Below, piece after piece: positions 34,085 through 46,056 of a DNA stretch of 64,000 bases (position 1 is its first letter; each line of letters opens with the position of its first letter). The position numbers were made by a program, and so were the translations under genes. The notes beneath the pieces are model-generated. The model had not been told where the DNA came from, searched no databases, and worked only from the letters and a program-made list of their open reading frames with translations. Where the stretch lies: NCBI RefSeq assembly GCF_030253575.1, contig NC_080568.1, positions 4,501,501 through 4,565,500 on the forward strand, read 5' to 3'. Source of the DNA: Rhododendron vialii. Taxonomy: Eukaryota > Streptophyta > Magnoliopsida > Ericales > Ericaceae.

Positions 34085-35351
34085 GGTTGATTCTCTCTCT
34101 CTCTGCTTTTCTGTCTAGGGTTTTGGAGAGTGGAGATGAATCAGAAACCCCGGAAAAACCCTACATGGAGGACCTGGGGTTGTATGTTTGGATTTTCTCG
34201 TCATTATGGATGAATGGTAGGGGTATTTTGGTCTAATGGACAACTCCTAAGTAGTTGTCACTTGTCAGAGCTGATAAATGAACCGATGTTAATTGTTTAA
34301 GTTTGATTTGATAATTTAACGAGCTTTAAAAATATATTTGAATTTGGCTTGTGTATATGACAAATCGATTTCAAACGAGCATTAATCGAATTGATGTCGA
34401 GTGGCTTGAATTTTCAGTTAAACACAATAATTTGACACAAATAATTTGTTCGGGCTCGGTTCAAAGGATTAATGAGCTTAAACTCGAAAATTTTGGTTCG
34501 TTTATCAGTAATAGTTTGATTCGTTTATCACCCCTGTTAGTAAAGCCCTGCTAGTAAAATATAAAATAGTGTAACTACCGTAACAGGATTAAAAATGTGC
34601 GGCTATGCAAGCCTAATCTTCTTCCTCTCTGGGTATGCAATCGTGATACATCACATAACTCAAAGTTGAATTCTTCAGTGCCATTTCCTAAAAAACTGGA
34701 ACTGGAAAGCCTCCTCACTCCTAGTATTACCATACGTGATGCTCATAATCTAGTTAGGGCAACCCGCAATTACTCTCTTCGTCCCACAAAGTTGGTCCGT
34801 TACAAAACTACGCGCAATTTTCAAATTTAAAAATAATCTATTTACTTGAATAATTTTTCGATTTTTTTTTTGCATCATTCAAATGATCTCATCGAAATCT
34901 ATCAAATAAGATTCATATTGCACAAAAATTTGTTTCAATTAGTACATTATTTTTATAAGCTTAAAAAATGCACTCAATTTCGTAGGGAACCAACTTTCTA
35001 AGACGGAGGGAATATACAAAACTGGGTTTACTTGCATACTTTGGTGGTTATTACCATGTGCTTCTGCTTCTTAATTTAGAAAGAACAGAAGAAAAAACAC
35101 TCACAACTGAAGAAGTTGCGACCGGTACATGTTACAGAACAGTTTCTTCAATAAAACGAAAATAAAGACAACCAAGTGAAAAGCAAAGGAGGTAACAAAA
35201 TCAGGTTTGCGCAACAAAAATTCCGTAAACCGATGGCCCGAAAACGGAATTGAACCCTAGGGAAACAAAAAGTTCCTTCTTCAAACACGATGATAAAGGT
35301 CTTTGAATACAACGTCAGACTCTCTCTCTGGTTTAGTTAGCTGAGGTTTTT
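34085..35351. other. Intergenic space between SDA1 and CCT3
   Basis: Upstream of SDA1 there is a short leader with a CT-rich stretch, then AT-rich sequence with a Stowaway-like MITE at 34773-35012. The right end contains the 3' UTR of CCT3. No separate gene was seen. Confidence 0.55.
34773..35012. mobile_element. Stowaway-like (Tc1/mariner) MITE
   Basis: The left end CTCTCTTCGTCCCACAAAGT and the right end ACTTTCTAAGACGGAGGGAA are imperfect inverted repeats flanked by TA on both sides. Terminal CTCCCTCNGTCCC-type repeats with TA duplication are diagnostic of Stowaway MITEs. Confidence 0.8.
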
Positions 35352-35761
35352 TTACTCGGGGATCATTTGCTCATTATCAGCCTCTCCTTCTTGCTCGATT
35401 GTTGGTTTCGATGGAGTTGACCCTGGCACTTGCTTCTTCTTGATTCCGCTAACAATATCATCAATCCTAAGAAGCATGGAAGCCGCCTCAATGGCTGTCT
35501 TAAAGGTTTGTGCTTTCACATTATAAGCATCCCAAATCTGTAGCATACAAGCATTCAATATCAATTGTATGTGGTACACAACACCAAACTACACAATTTA
35601 TGTACGAGTCAGTCACTAACAAGATCCAAAAAGTAAATACAAGAAGAACAAAGAAAGTGAGGGGGGCTGTACCTTTCGCTCTCTCATGTCCGAAATTGCA
35701 CCAGTATTTCCGTCTATACCAATCCATGAATTTTCCCCATCTGCATGCTACACAAAAAAAA

Positions 35762-35809
<48 letters not shown>

Positions 35810-38800
35810 ACTAGTTAGAAAAATAAATTATACTGCTAATATACTTAAATGGCATAAAAAATAAAAAATAAAAAAGGGGGCTGAATCTCAATTTTAATCT
35901 AGGATTCAAAGAGTTGGGCAAAGTCCATGTTAGCACTCCGTGATTTGGGACTTGTAAATTTGGGGGTCGCAAAAGCCCCCACAAATCACCTTAAAGTGAC
36001 TTTTGCACTAAAAAGTCAATACGGTTCTTCATGGTGAACAAAGAAAAATTTGTTGGGCAGTTCCCTCCCAGATAGGTGGACGCACCTACAGTAGTTATCA
36101 CTTGAACAGTCGGCTATAGGGAAGTGGCTATCATACCACGATACTGATGAACGATACAAGATGAAAGAAAATCGGTCTACAGATTTCTTACCTTCCCCTG
36201 CAGTGCAGTCATAGTCCTTATCACATTGACACCACAATTCTGCGCCAAAGTCCGTGGTATAGCCTCAAAAGCAATTGCAGCAGCTTCGTAAGGCCACTGT
36301 TTCAGAGTTATCCCCCCGCAAAAAAAGGAAAAGCATACAGTTCCAAAAATTCAGAGAAGGCAAGTAAAGGATCAGGAATTCAGGATAACAAAAAATGATG
36401 CATGCTAAGGAAATTTATACCTTCTCAATGCCTTCAATAGATTGACTCTTCTGCTTCAGAGTAGCAGACACAGTTAACTCTGTCGCACCACCACCAGGAA
36501 GAAGTTTTGGATTCTTTAAGATATTCCTCGCCACAGACATAGCGTCCTGAGAAAAATAAAATGCTTCAGAACCCCAAATTCCCTATCTAAAAGGAACTCT
36601 CGAGTGAAACAACAAAATACCTGCAAATTTCTCTCGACTTCATTCAAGAGATCCTTGCTAGCACCTCGTAAAAGAACTGTACATGCTTTAGGGTCTTTGC
36701 AGTTATCAACGAAAGCAAAGAACTCATCTCCGATTTTCTTAACCTCAAAAAGTCCAGCCCCAGTTCCTACATCTGATTCCTGAAGTTCATCCGGTCTGTT
36801 TACAATGGTCGCACCACAAGCTTTCGCAATTCTGTTGTTATCTGTTTTCCTCAGTCTCCTTATTGCACTCACTCCAGCTTTACTGAAGTAATGGCAAGCT
36901 AAGTCACTAAGTCCTTTTTCTGTTATGACCAAGTCGGGTTTGAACTTCAGTATTTGCATGCAAATGCTCTCAATATATTCTTCCTCCATTTTCAGGAGGA
37001 CTGCCCAGTCTTCTTCTCTAACCAACTCCGCATTTGTTTGATTCTCCCCTTTCTTATACTCAAGAGGGCAATCAAGTAAAATGATACGTGGGTTAATGAT
37101 TTTTCTTCTCATTTTCCCAGGCGCAACGACATCTTTGCTAAACATAACTCCTTTAAGAACCTTGGAATCCTCCAACTGTCCGCCAGGAACTTTCTCAACC
37201 TTTATGTACTTCTTAATGTCAACTTCCCGGAGTCCTTGACCTAGGTCCACGCCAATTGTCGTAGTAGCATCGAGCGCCAAATCCTAAAAGTTGAAGAAAG
37301 TACAGACCAATAAGAGAAGACATAACTATGGCAGTTGGAAACCAAAGCACGTCAAAATAAACCTAAATAACTCCTAAAGACTGGAAATCATGAAACAACT
37401 GGTACAATCAAGCAAGCTACGTACACAGATGAAACAGTTTCAAGACAAATAAATCTCACATGACCGCACACGACAAAGATATAAGGTTACAATGCCTGTA
37501 CATTTATACACATACATATGTTTTCATTGTTGGAACTTCCAATCCAAAGTGGATTTGTTTCATTATTTTGATAAAGAGAATTTAAGTTGTCTTAATAGTA
37601 GACTTGTAGCTGATGTATGTTTTCATTGTTGGAACTTCCAATCCAAAGTGGATTTGTTTCATTATTCTTATAAAGAGAATTAAGTTGTCTTAATAGTAGA
37701 CTTGTAGCTGATTGAGAGAATACTTACAGCAATCAGATCCCCAAATTGACTGGTAAATTTTGTGCCTATACAACTCTTCACCAACTCCATCATTGTGACA
37801 CCTGCCAAAAAAAGGGGGCATTATTCCACAGCAAATTATTAATTTATTAGAACAGCAAGCGGGAAGTATCTTATGACACTATGAGGGAAGTTAATACTTT
37901 TTCCACAGGTTTTGGTTTATGATAATCCTACACAACCAAATTCCTATTTTTCAGATTATTCAAGGCATAAAGTTAACGTAAGCAGTCTTTTAGATCTCAA
38001 GAGCTCATTACCATATTACAATGTGCAATCAGAAAGCAAAACACCATTTCAGCATTATATCTTTGCATCTATAGCACCCCAAGTAAAATTTGGTGTCAAT
38101 ACCATAAGGATAAAAGGGGAAAAATACCAAAAAGAGGCCGTGTCTAAATGCATGGCAAATGATACATTAAAAAATAAGGACCGAAGAGAAATAGCTCAAA
38201 ATCCTGTTGGAGCTTACGGTCATTCACATCGATAGGCATAGCAATTTTGTCAAGAACTGCAATAGCATCCTCGAGAGCCTTACTGTAGGCTACAAAAGCA
38301 AATTAAAAGGCATTCGTCAAAATAAATACATAAAAGAAAACCTATTTCACCAATTCAATAAAAAAATTCAGATCAATGCCACATTACCTCGACAAATAAC
38401 TGTAGGGTGAAACCTCTTGTCAATGAAAGCCTCGGCAACATGAAGCATTTCACCGGCTTGAAAAATTCCAGTTCAACAATCAGTTACATAGGTAAGGACA
38501 TGATCACATATATAAATTAAAGCAGACAGCAAAGTTCCTCAATAGCATTAAGAAGAGTAGTCAACTCCCAGACACAAATTCAGCAGAGAATGATTACAAA
38601 ACATTCATTGGGGAACACACGAAGCAATGAATGAATAAGAACGTAATGAATTCCTAGGCAAAGGTTATATCCAATCATGAATCATAACATTTGAAGCTCT
38701 ACTTGCTACACTCCGTCCTACACAGTTCGATTGGACAACCTGTTTGAAAATAATAGGATTTCTTCTACAAAATCAAGAAACTATAACAACAAATCAGCAA

Positions 38801-41800
38801 GCTATTCAAAGAATTCATGTCCACCAAACTTCTACCAACTTTAAAGTATACCAAAAAGCACTGTGAAATCTAATGCACCTCAAAAGGAAAACAAGTCCTA
38901 CACAATAGCATACCAAGAACTATGACTGACGTTGTCCCATCACCTACTTCTTCATCTTGCGTGCGGCTCAGTTCGATCATGGACTGTCATGTCATACACA
39001 GAGGCAACGATTAGAAGGATAAAAACAGTCAGAAAAACAGAGAGCTTCAAGCTCGAGGGGGGGGGGGGGGGGGGGGGGGAAGAAGAAAAAACTACAGAGT
39101 GCTTGAACGTATAATCTTTCCAACATGTCTTGTTAGAAATACACCATCAAACAACAAAACCAAATTAACACACAAGAAATACCATGAAGTCAAATTTTTA
39201 GTAATAGCGAGTAACCAGCGTACCTTAGCAGCTGGATGAGCAAGATCTAGCTCTCTGAGGATGGCATTCCCATCATTAGTCACTACAATTCCTGCCAACG
39301 AAAAACAGAAATTCATAACCAATAAGATAAAAAATAAATCTTATTCTACCTGTAAGTAAAACAAATTCCAAGTACCAAGATAACCCATAACACCATCAAC
39401 AAAGTCAACTTTAGGAAACTTTGCCAAAGATTGCCTACATTGAACTCGTGGTGGTTATCTAAATGGAAAAATATTAAGGTTAGGGTCATATAAGGAGAAG
39501 GGGGAGGGTCTTCAACCTTACAGGACATAAGCTAATTCACAGCAACACAACATAGAATAGGATAATATCAAAAATGTATTATAGGTTGTCGCAGTGTTAT
39601 ATGAACCGTTTATTTTCCAATGTTCAACGGATATCACAAGGGTAAGGGTGTGTGGAATATGTGTCCAATACCCATACCCAATTTAGATGCTTGGATTCTT
39701 TATTTGTTTATGATATGATATTTGAAGGAAAACAAACTCGTGCTAGACACTTGACATTCTATTCTTTCATGTGGACGACAGAAAATTCAAATGATCTTTC
39801 TTAATGCTACTTGATTTGAGTAGATTTCTCAAAAACTTACAGCATGCTATCCGACAATACAAAACACAATGCAAATAAGGGTTCAGCCATTAAGGACATG
39901 TCTCCATACTATACCTAACCTTGATATCCTAATATCTATACTCATGAAGGTCCGACGCTTGGACAGGCACTCGAACCTGATACTTGTCACCGAATCCATG
40001 TAACATAGGACTGCAAAGTGCTAAAACTCCAAGCTCTATCAGGACCAACCAAAATAAGCCTAAAAATACCCTTACTAAATACTTTAAAGTTAGACTCAAA
40101 CCAACCCTAAAGATGATAAAAGGAAAAAAAAAAATCCAAAAGCATGCTCCACATGAAACTGAACATATAACTAAAAGCTATAACCACAACCAGAAATCAG
40201 CAAGTTCAAACAGAAACTACCATGACAAATAAGAAAAAAGTCAATACTTAAGCAGTTCATTCCCTGGAAACAGAAAATGCATATTTGTTTATTATATGAT
40301 GACTAGCATGGTGAACTTACATTTCCAAATAGACACAACAATTGATCATTTGGTTCATAAAAGTTCTGTCGTTTGTAGCAACTTCCCATTAACCATATGG
40401 AAACTCATTTTTCCTTTCAAATGGTCTGTTGATCCACCAGTGTTTAAATGCCTCGATACTTTGCAAGTAATAAGCTCCTTTTTTGATAACTCGATATCCA
40501 ACCCAAAGGAGCAACTAATCCAGGGTACCAAAGCCATTGTCCACTAGCGGGGGGTTAATGAAAATTGGGGCAAAGCCCCTTAGAGACAGGCCCGACAAAG
40601 GAATTGATAACTTGTGAGTTGGAATCAAACCCAGACCAAAGGCCTCCAAAAGGCCCCTTGTTGCAAGATGACTACCACTATACCAACCCCCGTGGGATGC
40701 TAGTAATAAGCTCCTTGATAGTGGCACTCAATGTTTGAAGGTACAGTGGTAAGTGCTTTGTAATACTTGGACGAAAATGGATCATGAGATGTTTGCAAAA
40801 TTGAAACCCCCTTAGCCAGAATAACAGAAGTATGGTGACTTCAACTGAATCTAGATTTTCTACTTGAATGTCCAAGCAAGGACTCTACTTTGTCATCTTT
40901 AACACCGCATATTTTCCTTATAAGAAGTAAACCATAGGGGTTGTCCTTAATGTATTTGATACCATGTGGTCAACAAATGTGGTCACCGTAGGATTGCTCA
41001 TTCGGTAAATCTGCTCTTTGTTCTCATACATATATTCTGCTTGTAGCAATTTGACACAAAACCATGATATACCAAGTGGTTGAATTCTAGTTATAGGATT
41101 AAATACGGCAACACGGCAAACCAAGGTACTTGCCACAAATTTCCCTCCCCCTCATTGTTCGATAAATATCATAAAATTTTAGTAAGAGAAAACAAATCAA
41201 TCCTTTTTGTATTTAAAGCACTGGGACAACTAACTGTTTTTTTTTTTTCCTTTGATTAGTAAACTGGGAAGACTAACGGTATCACATAACTAAAAGGAAA
41301 GTACCTCCTGAAGCATCAAGTAGCATCTTTAACATGGATCGTGGACCCAAGGTAGTGCGAATTATGTCAGCCACAGCCTGCACAGAAATAAATAAATAAA
41401 TAATATCATCCCAGGGCAATCCAAAATATACAAAACACGTGCATAATGTCATGTCACCAATTTTGAAGTGAACTCTAATAATTTCAAATGATGTAAGGTT
41501 GAGTAACAAGCCGCATATTTCGAGCTATTGATCACTCAAAATGTGAAGAAAAATATTCGGTTAATAATCTTTGAACCAACAGAGGCTATCTCCCAGTAAT
41601 GCAACGGAAATGGACAAACTCACAAAAGAAAGAAAACGAACTTCAAATGAAACATGTCATTGGAACTAAATTCACCTTGGAAGCTTGGATATTGGCATGG
41701 TGCACCCTATTGCCAGATTCACGATTCAAAGAATCATCTGCATATTGCAATCCACATATACAGATTAGCGATTTCACATTTAGAATGCCTAGTAAATTCG

Positions 41801-42141
41801 ATAAACATACTAACATTGGGCGAAATGTTGAGAAACCTTTTGTGGGTGTAATTTGTAAGTTTATTCAGACACAAAATGCTACATTAGTTTCTCAACAACA
41901 ACAACAACAAAAACATTGAAGTTATGATGGAATTACTATTGCTCCAATGAGTCCGTGGTGATGATACACAACCAAAATTCCAGGTTGCCATGTGATACTA
42001 AAAACTCTCATTTTGGTTAAAACTTAAAAGCAGCGGTATACTCGTTAAGCTTTTTAGAAGGAATTAATGGAATTCAAAGAAGAAAACAGACAACAGGTGA
42101 TAAAACGAGTGCTTACTGAGAACGACTACAGGTGAGTGCAT
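35352..42141 (-). CDS. CCT3: T-complex protein 1 subunit gamma (CCT3), cytosolic chaperonin
   Basis: Thirteen exons fit in phase: 42141-42117, 41737-41676, 41377-41305, 39291-39224, 38983-38914, 38456-38388, 38289-38218, 37801-37728, 37283-36621, 36546-36421, 36296-36192, 35747-35673 and 35537-35352. They sum to 1668 nt, 555 residues, the plant CCT3 length. Landmarks in order are RESGNRVHHANIQASK, RTTLGPRSMLKML, the ATP-site GDGTTS, a CIGTKFTSQFGDLIA block, the apical-domain KYIKVEKVPGG, ITEKGLSDLACHYFSKAG, LRKTDNNRIAKACGA, GGGATEL, GIDGNTG and the end NEQMIPE. CCT is the hetero-octameric ring that folds actin, tubulin and others in the cytosol. All borders are GT-AG and the frame is unbroken. 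The first exon encodes only eight residues plus one base. Intron 3 (39292-41304) hosts a SINE. Confidence 0.94.
37518..37714. repeat. 99-bp tandem duplication in a CCT3 intron
   Basis: A 99-bp segment containing TTTTCATTGTTGGAACTTCC and GACTTGTAGCTGAT is present twice in a row with only one or two differences. It lies just downstream of the exon 37801-37728 on the coding strand. Confidence 0.9.
39057..39079. repeat. Poly-G run of about 23 bases
   Basis: An uninterrupted G homopolymer in the intron between CCT3 exons 4 and 5. On the coding strand it is poly-C. Confidence 0.9.
40481..40701 (-). mobile_element. tRNA-derived SINE with 15-bp target duplication (CCT3 intron 3)
   Basis: Read on the minus strand: A-box region GTTGGTATAGTGGTAGTC, B-box GGTTTGATTCC, and a 3' end GAGTTATCAAAAAA. 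Perfect direct repeats AGTAATAAGCTCCTT flank it (40466-40480 and 40702-40716). It is in the same transcriptional orientation as CCT3. Confidence 0.88.
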
Positions 42142-42332
42142 GGCTCCGAGGCGGATGGAGATGAACCCTGACTTGGTAACGATCGGAGTCTTGGATCTGC
42201 TTTTCGAATAGCTTTGTCGAGAGGGAAATGCGAAGGCCTGGAAACTGAGAGAGAGAGCGAGAGCGCCAAAACCCTAGAGAGATCGAGGTTCGTGTCACGT
42301 GCAGTCACGTGAGATATGCCTAGGCGATGCGC
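42142..42332. promoter_or_regulatory. CCT3 leader and proximal upstream region
   Basis: Between the CCT3 start codon and the SINE target site. A GA-rich tract around 42248-42260 lies in what should be the 5' UTR or proximal promoter. No clear TATA box was identified, and a SINE begins only about 200 bp upstream of the ATG. Confidence 0.35.
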
Positions 42333-42348
42333 GCAAAGCCCAGTACTT

Positions 42349-42646
42349 TTTTTTTTTTGATAATCTAAAGGGTAGGAGGGGACGACCGGCGTAGCAACCC
42401 CTTTGGGGGTGACCATAGGGGCTCCCAACCTGTTGTGAAATATCTGGTTAGAGCCATAGCTATTTTCCGGAAGGACAGACCGTCACCACAGCACCACTTA
42501 GACGCTCAGCTGGCACAAGACCTTCCATGCGTTCCTCCAGCTCATATATTTTTTTTGCTACTAAAGAGGCTTGAACCCGAGTGCACATGGAGGGAGAGGC
42601 ACTTAAGCCCCATCACCTATGCCAACTGGGCTACCACCATGATGGT
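42349..42646 (-). mobile_element. tRNA-derived SINE with 16-bp target duplication, upstream of CCT3
   Basis: On the minus strand: near-consensus Pol III A-box TAGCCCAGTTGG, B-box GGTTCAAGCCT, a body of about 300 bp and a 3' end GATTATCAAAAAAAAAA. Perfect direct repeats GCAAAGCCCAGTACTT flank it at 42333-42348 and 42647-42662. The TTATC plus A-tail terminus is shared with the SINE at 40481-40701. Confidence 0.9.
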
Positions 42647-42746
42647 GCAAAGCCCAGTACTTGACCCAAGTAATTCTGGAACGGACGCAACCGCTTTGGA
42701 TAAAAAATCTTCACCGCTTGAAGGACACGTAATATATTTACAGAAA

Positions 42747-42892
42747 AATGACAGCTCAGGATGTGTTTTGATAATTAATACCCGCCAAGAATATTTTCAG
42801 CATTTAACATATCATTAATACCCGCCAACAAATGTTCTTAGCTTATACTTGGCGGGTATTAATTATCAAAACACATCATTGACTGTCATTTT
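42747..42892. mobile_element. MITE, copy A
   Basis: Inverted arms carry AAATGACAG, GTGTTTTGATAATTAATAC and CCGCCAA on the left, and the reverse complements on the right. The central loop is around 42810-42835. The same arms occur at 43747-43868. Confidence 0.75.
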
Positions 42893-43746
42893 CCCTATAT
42901 ATTTTCTCATTTCGAAAATGAAATAGAAATAATGAGTCATTGAAAGGATCTCCTATATCCCGGAAAAGAAGCACGAAAGACAAATGAGAAAAAGAATGCC
43001 TAAAGACATCCCCAGTCTTGACCCAAATTTTTATCCAAATATGAATAAAAACTCATTTTGAATTAAGCTCACTCCAATGGCAAAATGATTCATTAACCAA
43101 ATATATTATTTTTTTATGCTTTCAAGACTATTTCTCTACATTTATGTTTCCCCCAACGATTTCGGCCAAAATGGTAGCACACATCTCTCTTCAACGACGC
43201 GGTTCTTATTCTGCAACCAGCTTCATGATTCCTCCGATAGAATAGGAAGAGATCGTTGAGACTTCAGCATTCAGATATCCAAGGCGAGAGAGAGAATTAC
43301 AAGTATCCAAGCAAGCCATGGCGTCGTAGACTTCATGCTCTCAGAATGGCATAAAATGAGCCATTGAAAAGAAGAAAAAAAACGTTGGAATATTGGGGAG
43401 GAAAATGGAGAGAATCTTAGATTATCTCAAATTTGGGGAAAGAAATGGGTAAAATACAAAATGGAGAAGAGTTTGGGTCAAAGATTGAAGAGGGTTTTTT
43501 GTGGATTTCGCAGTCTTAAATGGGTCAAGGTTGACCATACTCTTAGAGCATAAGCACATGGATAAGCTCACACAAAAGACGTCAATTTTGGATCCAAATT
43601 CGAGATTTTTCTTGTACTTACTGATGAGGCCCTATCAATTAGTATTCCACAAAATAATGATCTTGGCACTGTTTCGGAGAGAGACTCGGTGAAATAGACA
43701 TGTCTGTGAAGATGCGAACTATTCACCCCTAGTTATTGAAAGGGAA

Positions 43747-43868
43747 AATGACGGTCCAGTACGTGTTTTGATAATTAATACCCACCAAGTATATACTAAG
43801 AATATTTGTTAATGCTGAAAATGTTTTTGACGGGTATTAATTATCAAAATACGTCCTTGGCTGTCATG
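43747..43868. mobile_element. MITE, copy B
   Basis: Same family as the element at 42747: AAATGACGGTCCAGTACG with TTTTGATAATTAATACC on the left, GGGTATTAATTATCAAAA with CGTCCTTGGCTGTCAT on the right. Slightly shorter centre. Confidence 0.75.
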
Positions 43869-44659
43869 AAAACGGTGGTGTTCCACTTAGCACTTTTCGT
43901 AATTTTTTTGTTTGTTTTATTCTTATTCAAGACGGATTGAAAAAGTAAAAGATTATGATCTTTATTCAAATATTTTTGAAATATCCAAAATAAAATCCAA
44001 AAATCCCCAAAAAGCCGGCGTTATTTTGGATATTTCAAAAAATATTTGTATAAAAATCACATGCTTTGTTCTTTTCCCATCTTTGAGAAAAATAAAACAC
44101 AATTATAGTTTTTTACTTTTTCGATTTGTCTTAACGAGACGAATTGTAAAATAAAAAAAATGAGGCTTTAAACTAACAAACGCGGAAAAAAAAATTGAAT
44201 AAAGACAAAAAGCTAAGCGGAACTCAACCTCAGCAAATCTCTCTATTTGTCTTAGCTCTGTAAAATTTTGGCGAGATTTCCAAACCCTAGCTCTCTTAAA
44301 CTCTGTTTATTGTTTGATTTGTGAAATCAGGCTTCTTTTCAATAAGCGTAATTTACTTGATCGATCTGCCGGATTAATTTTGGTCCTGTTAAAACCAGAT
44401 CTGTGTATTATTAGCAGGAGGAACATATGGGCCCTGCATCAATGTGGGCCATCTAATATCTAAAGCAATTGGGCCTGCCTTGATTCTTTGTAGATTTACT
44501 CTACTGGGCCCATTCTTTATTTGCCCATATTAGGCTAGTTATGGCCATCTTTAGTCATGAAACGGCAACGCTCCCTCTCCCTCTAGATGACATTTCGAAC
44601 GCTTGAGATTTAGGTGTTTGTTTCGTTCAGCTCAAAAGCTCGGAACCTCCTGTGTGCTA

Positions 44660-44833
44660 CGTCGATTCTTAGACACGTCTAGTCTCGTTAGAGGACAGGT
44701 TGAGTTGGTGACTCAAGACTTAATTGAGCTGCCCGTAAATTTGTCACGTCGATTCTTAGACACGTCTAGTCTCGTTAGAGGACAGGTTGAGTTGGTGACT
44801 CAAGACTTAATTGAGCTGCCCGTAAATTTGTCA
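44660..44833. repeat. 87-bp tandem duplication
   Basis: The segment with CGTCGATTCTTAGACACGTC and GAGTTGGTGACTCAAGACTT is present twice in perfect succession. Confidence 0.9.
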
Positions 44834-44861
44834 GAATACAAAGTTTAAAAAAGAAAAAAGG

Positions 44862-45008
44862 AAAATGATTTTGGCACTTCATTCTTTTATGATAGCACTC
44901 TAGAATTTGTCTTTTAGCACTATGACGGCACTCCAAAATTTATATTTTAGTTGCTAAAAACAAATTTGAAGTGCTATCATAAAAAAGTGCAATGCCAAAA
45001 TCATTTGC
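44862..45008. mobile_element. Short palindromic MITE
   Basis: The left arm GAAAATGATTTTGGCACTTC plus TTTTATGATAGCACT is mirrored by AGTGCTATCATAAAA and GCCAAAATCATTTGCC at the right end. The centre is near 44940. Confidence 0.7.
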
Positions 45009-45407
45009 CAAAAAAAATTATATGCCTTGAAACTGTCTCACTGACTGGGAAGTAGAAAATTGGGGGTGTTTGGCAACCCCTTTTTTTACTTTTCATTTTC
45101 CTCTTTTCAACTTATGGGTGTTTGGGAACTTTCTTCCACAACACGTTTTAGCAAAATGAGTTTTCCATTTTGATGTTTAGAGAAGAGAGGTAAGAAGTAG
45201 GGGGTGTTTGGAAGCCTACTTTTTGGCTTTTCATTTTTAACTTTTTGGATTATAGTCAAATGAGTTTTTGAATTTGATAGAGTGTTTGGATGATATATGT
45301 AGAATGCATTTTGCAATAGGAGCAGTGTTTAGAAGATATGTGATGAAAATGAGTTATGACCTGGTTTTTTACCATGTTGCCCTTGTTTATTTATCTATAA
45401 AGATTGC

Positions 45408-45783
45408 GGCACAGCAAAATGCTGTACAGCAGCGTGTACAGATGGATTTTGCGCCCGTCTCAGGTCCCGCAAAGATGATCGGAGCTGCTCATTTTGTTCA
45501 AAACATATTGTTTACGGTCCTTGTAAAAAATCATCTCAATCCGATATCGGTAAAGACATTTACGAATCATTCAACTTTGCTTCAAAAAATCACCTATATT
45601 TTGAAACAAAGTTGGATGATTCGTAAACGTCTTTACCGATATCGGATTGAGATGATTTTTTACAAGGACCGTAAACAATATGTTTTGAACAAAATGAGCG
45701 GCTCCGATCATCTTTGTGGGACTCGAGACGGGCGCAAAACCCATATGTACACGCTGATGTACAACATTTTGCTGTACCATTAG
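45408..45783. repeat. Long near-perfect hairpin (foldback element 7)
   Basis: The arms, each about 180 bp, meet around 45600. The left arm includes GCAAAATGCTGTACAGCAGC, GATGATCGGAGCTGCTCATT and CCGATATCGGTAAAGAC; the right arm has their reverse complements with few mismatches. The GAGCGGCTCCGATCAT block relates it to the foldback family at 33-1495. No protein is implied despite an open frame through it. Confidence 0.8.
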
Positions 45784-45818
45784 CACTGCTCATTATTTAT
45801 TATGGGATATACTATGTA

Positions 45819-46056
45819 CTCCCTCCATCCGGATTTAATAGTCCTTTTTTGGAGTTCGTGTCATTTTTCAATCGATTATATCTTCCAATTTATAATGTTT
45901 TACGTGATTTCAAAAATATTGTATTATATAGAACTAATCGAGATTTATCAAACAAGATCCATATTTGATATGAAATTTATCACGGATTCAAAGATATAAC
46001 TCATTTTTTAGCCGATTAGAATAGAACTAGGAACAATTAAATCCGGAGAGAGGAAG
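45819..46056. mobile_element. Stowaway-like MITE
   Basis: Left end CTCCCTCCATCCGGATTTAA preceded by TA; right end TTAAATCCGGAGAGAGGAAG. This is the terminal signature of Stowaway/mariner MITEs. It lies a few dozen bases beyond the hairpin at 45408-45783. Confidence 0.8.

Larger units (their letters stand above)
42663..44250. other. Intergenic region with MITEs
   Basis: Contains the two related MITEs at 42747-42892 and 43747-43868, and a hairpin at about 43920-44140 in which TTTGAAATATCCAAAATAA meets its complement. The remainder is AT-rich with no exon. Confidence 0.5.
44251..45407. other. Intergenic region with duplication and MITE
   Basis: No exon was identified. It contains the 87-bp tandem duplication at 44660-44833 and a palindromic MITE at about 44862-45008 with GAAAATGATTTTGGCACTTC and its inverse at the ends. 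Bases 45060-45270 have repeated GGGTGTTTGG motifs typical of plant MITE ends. Confidence 0.5.
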
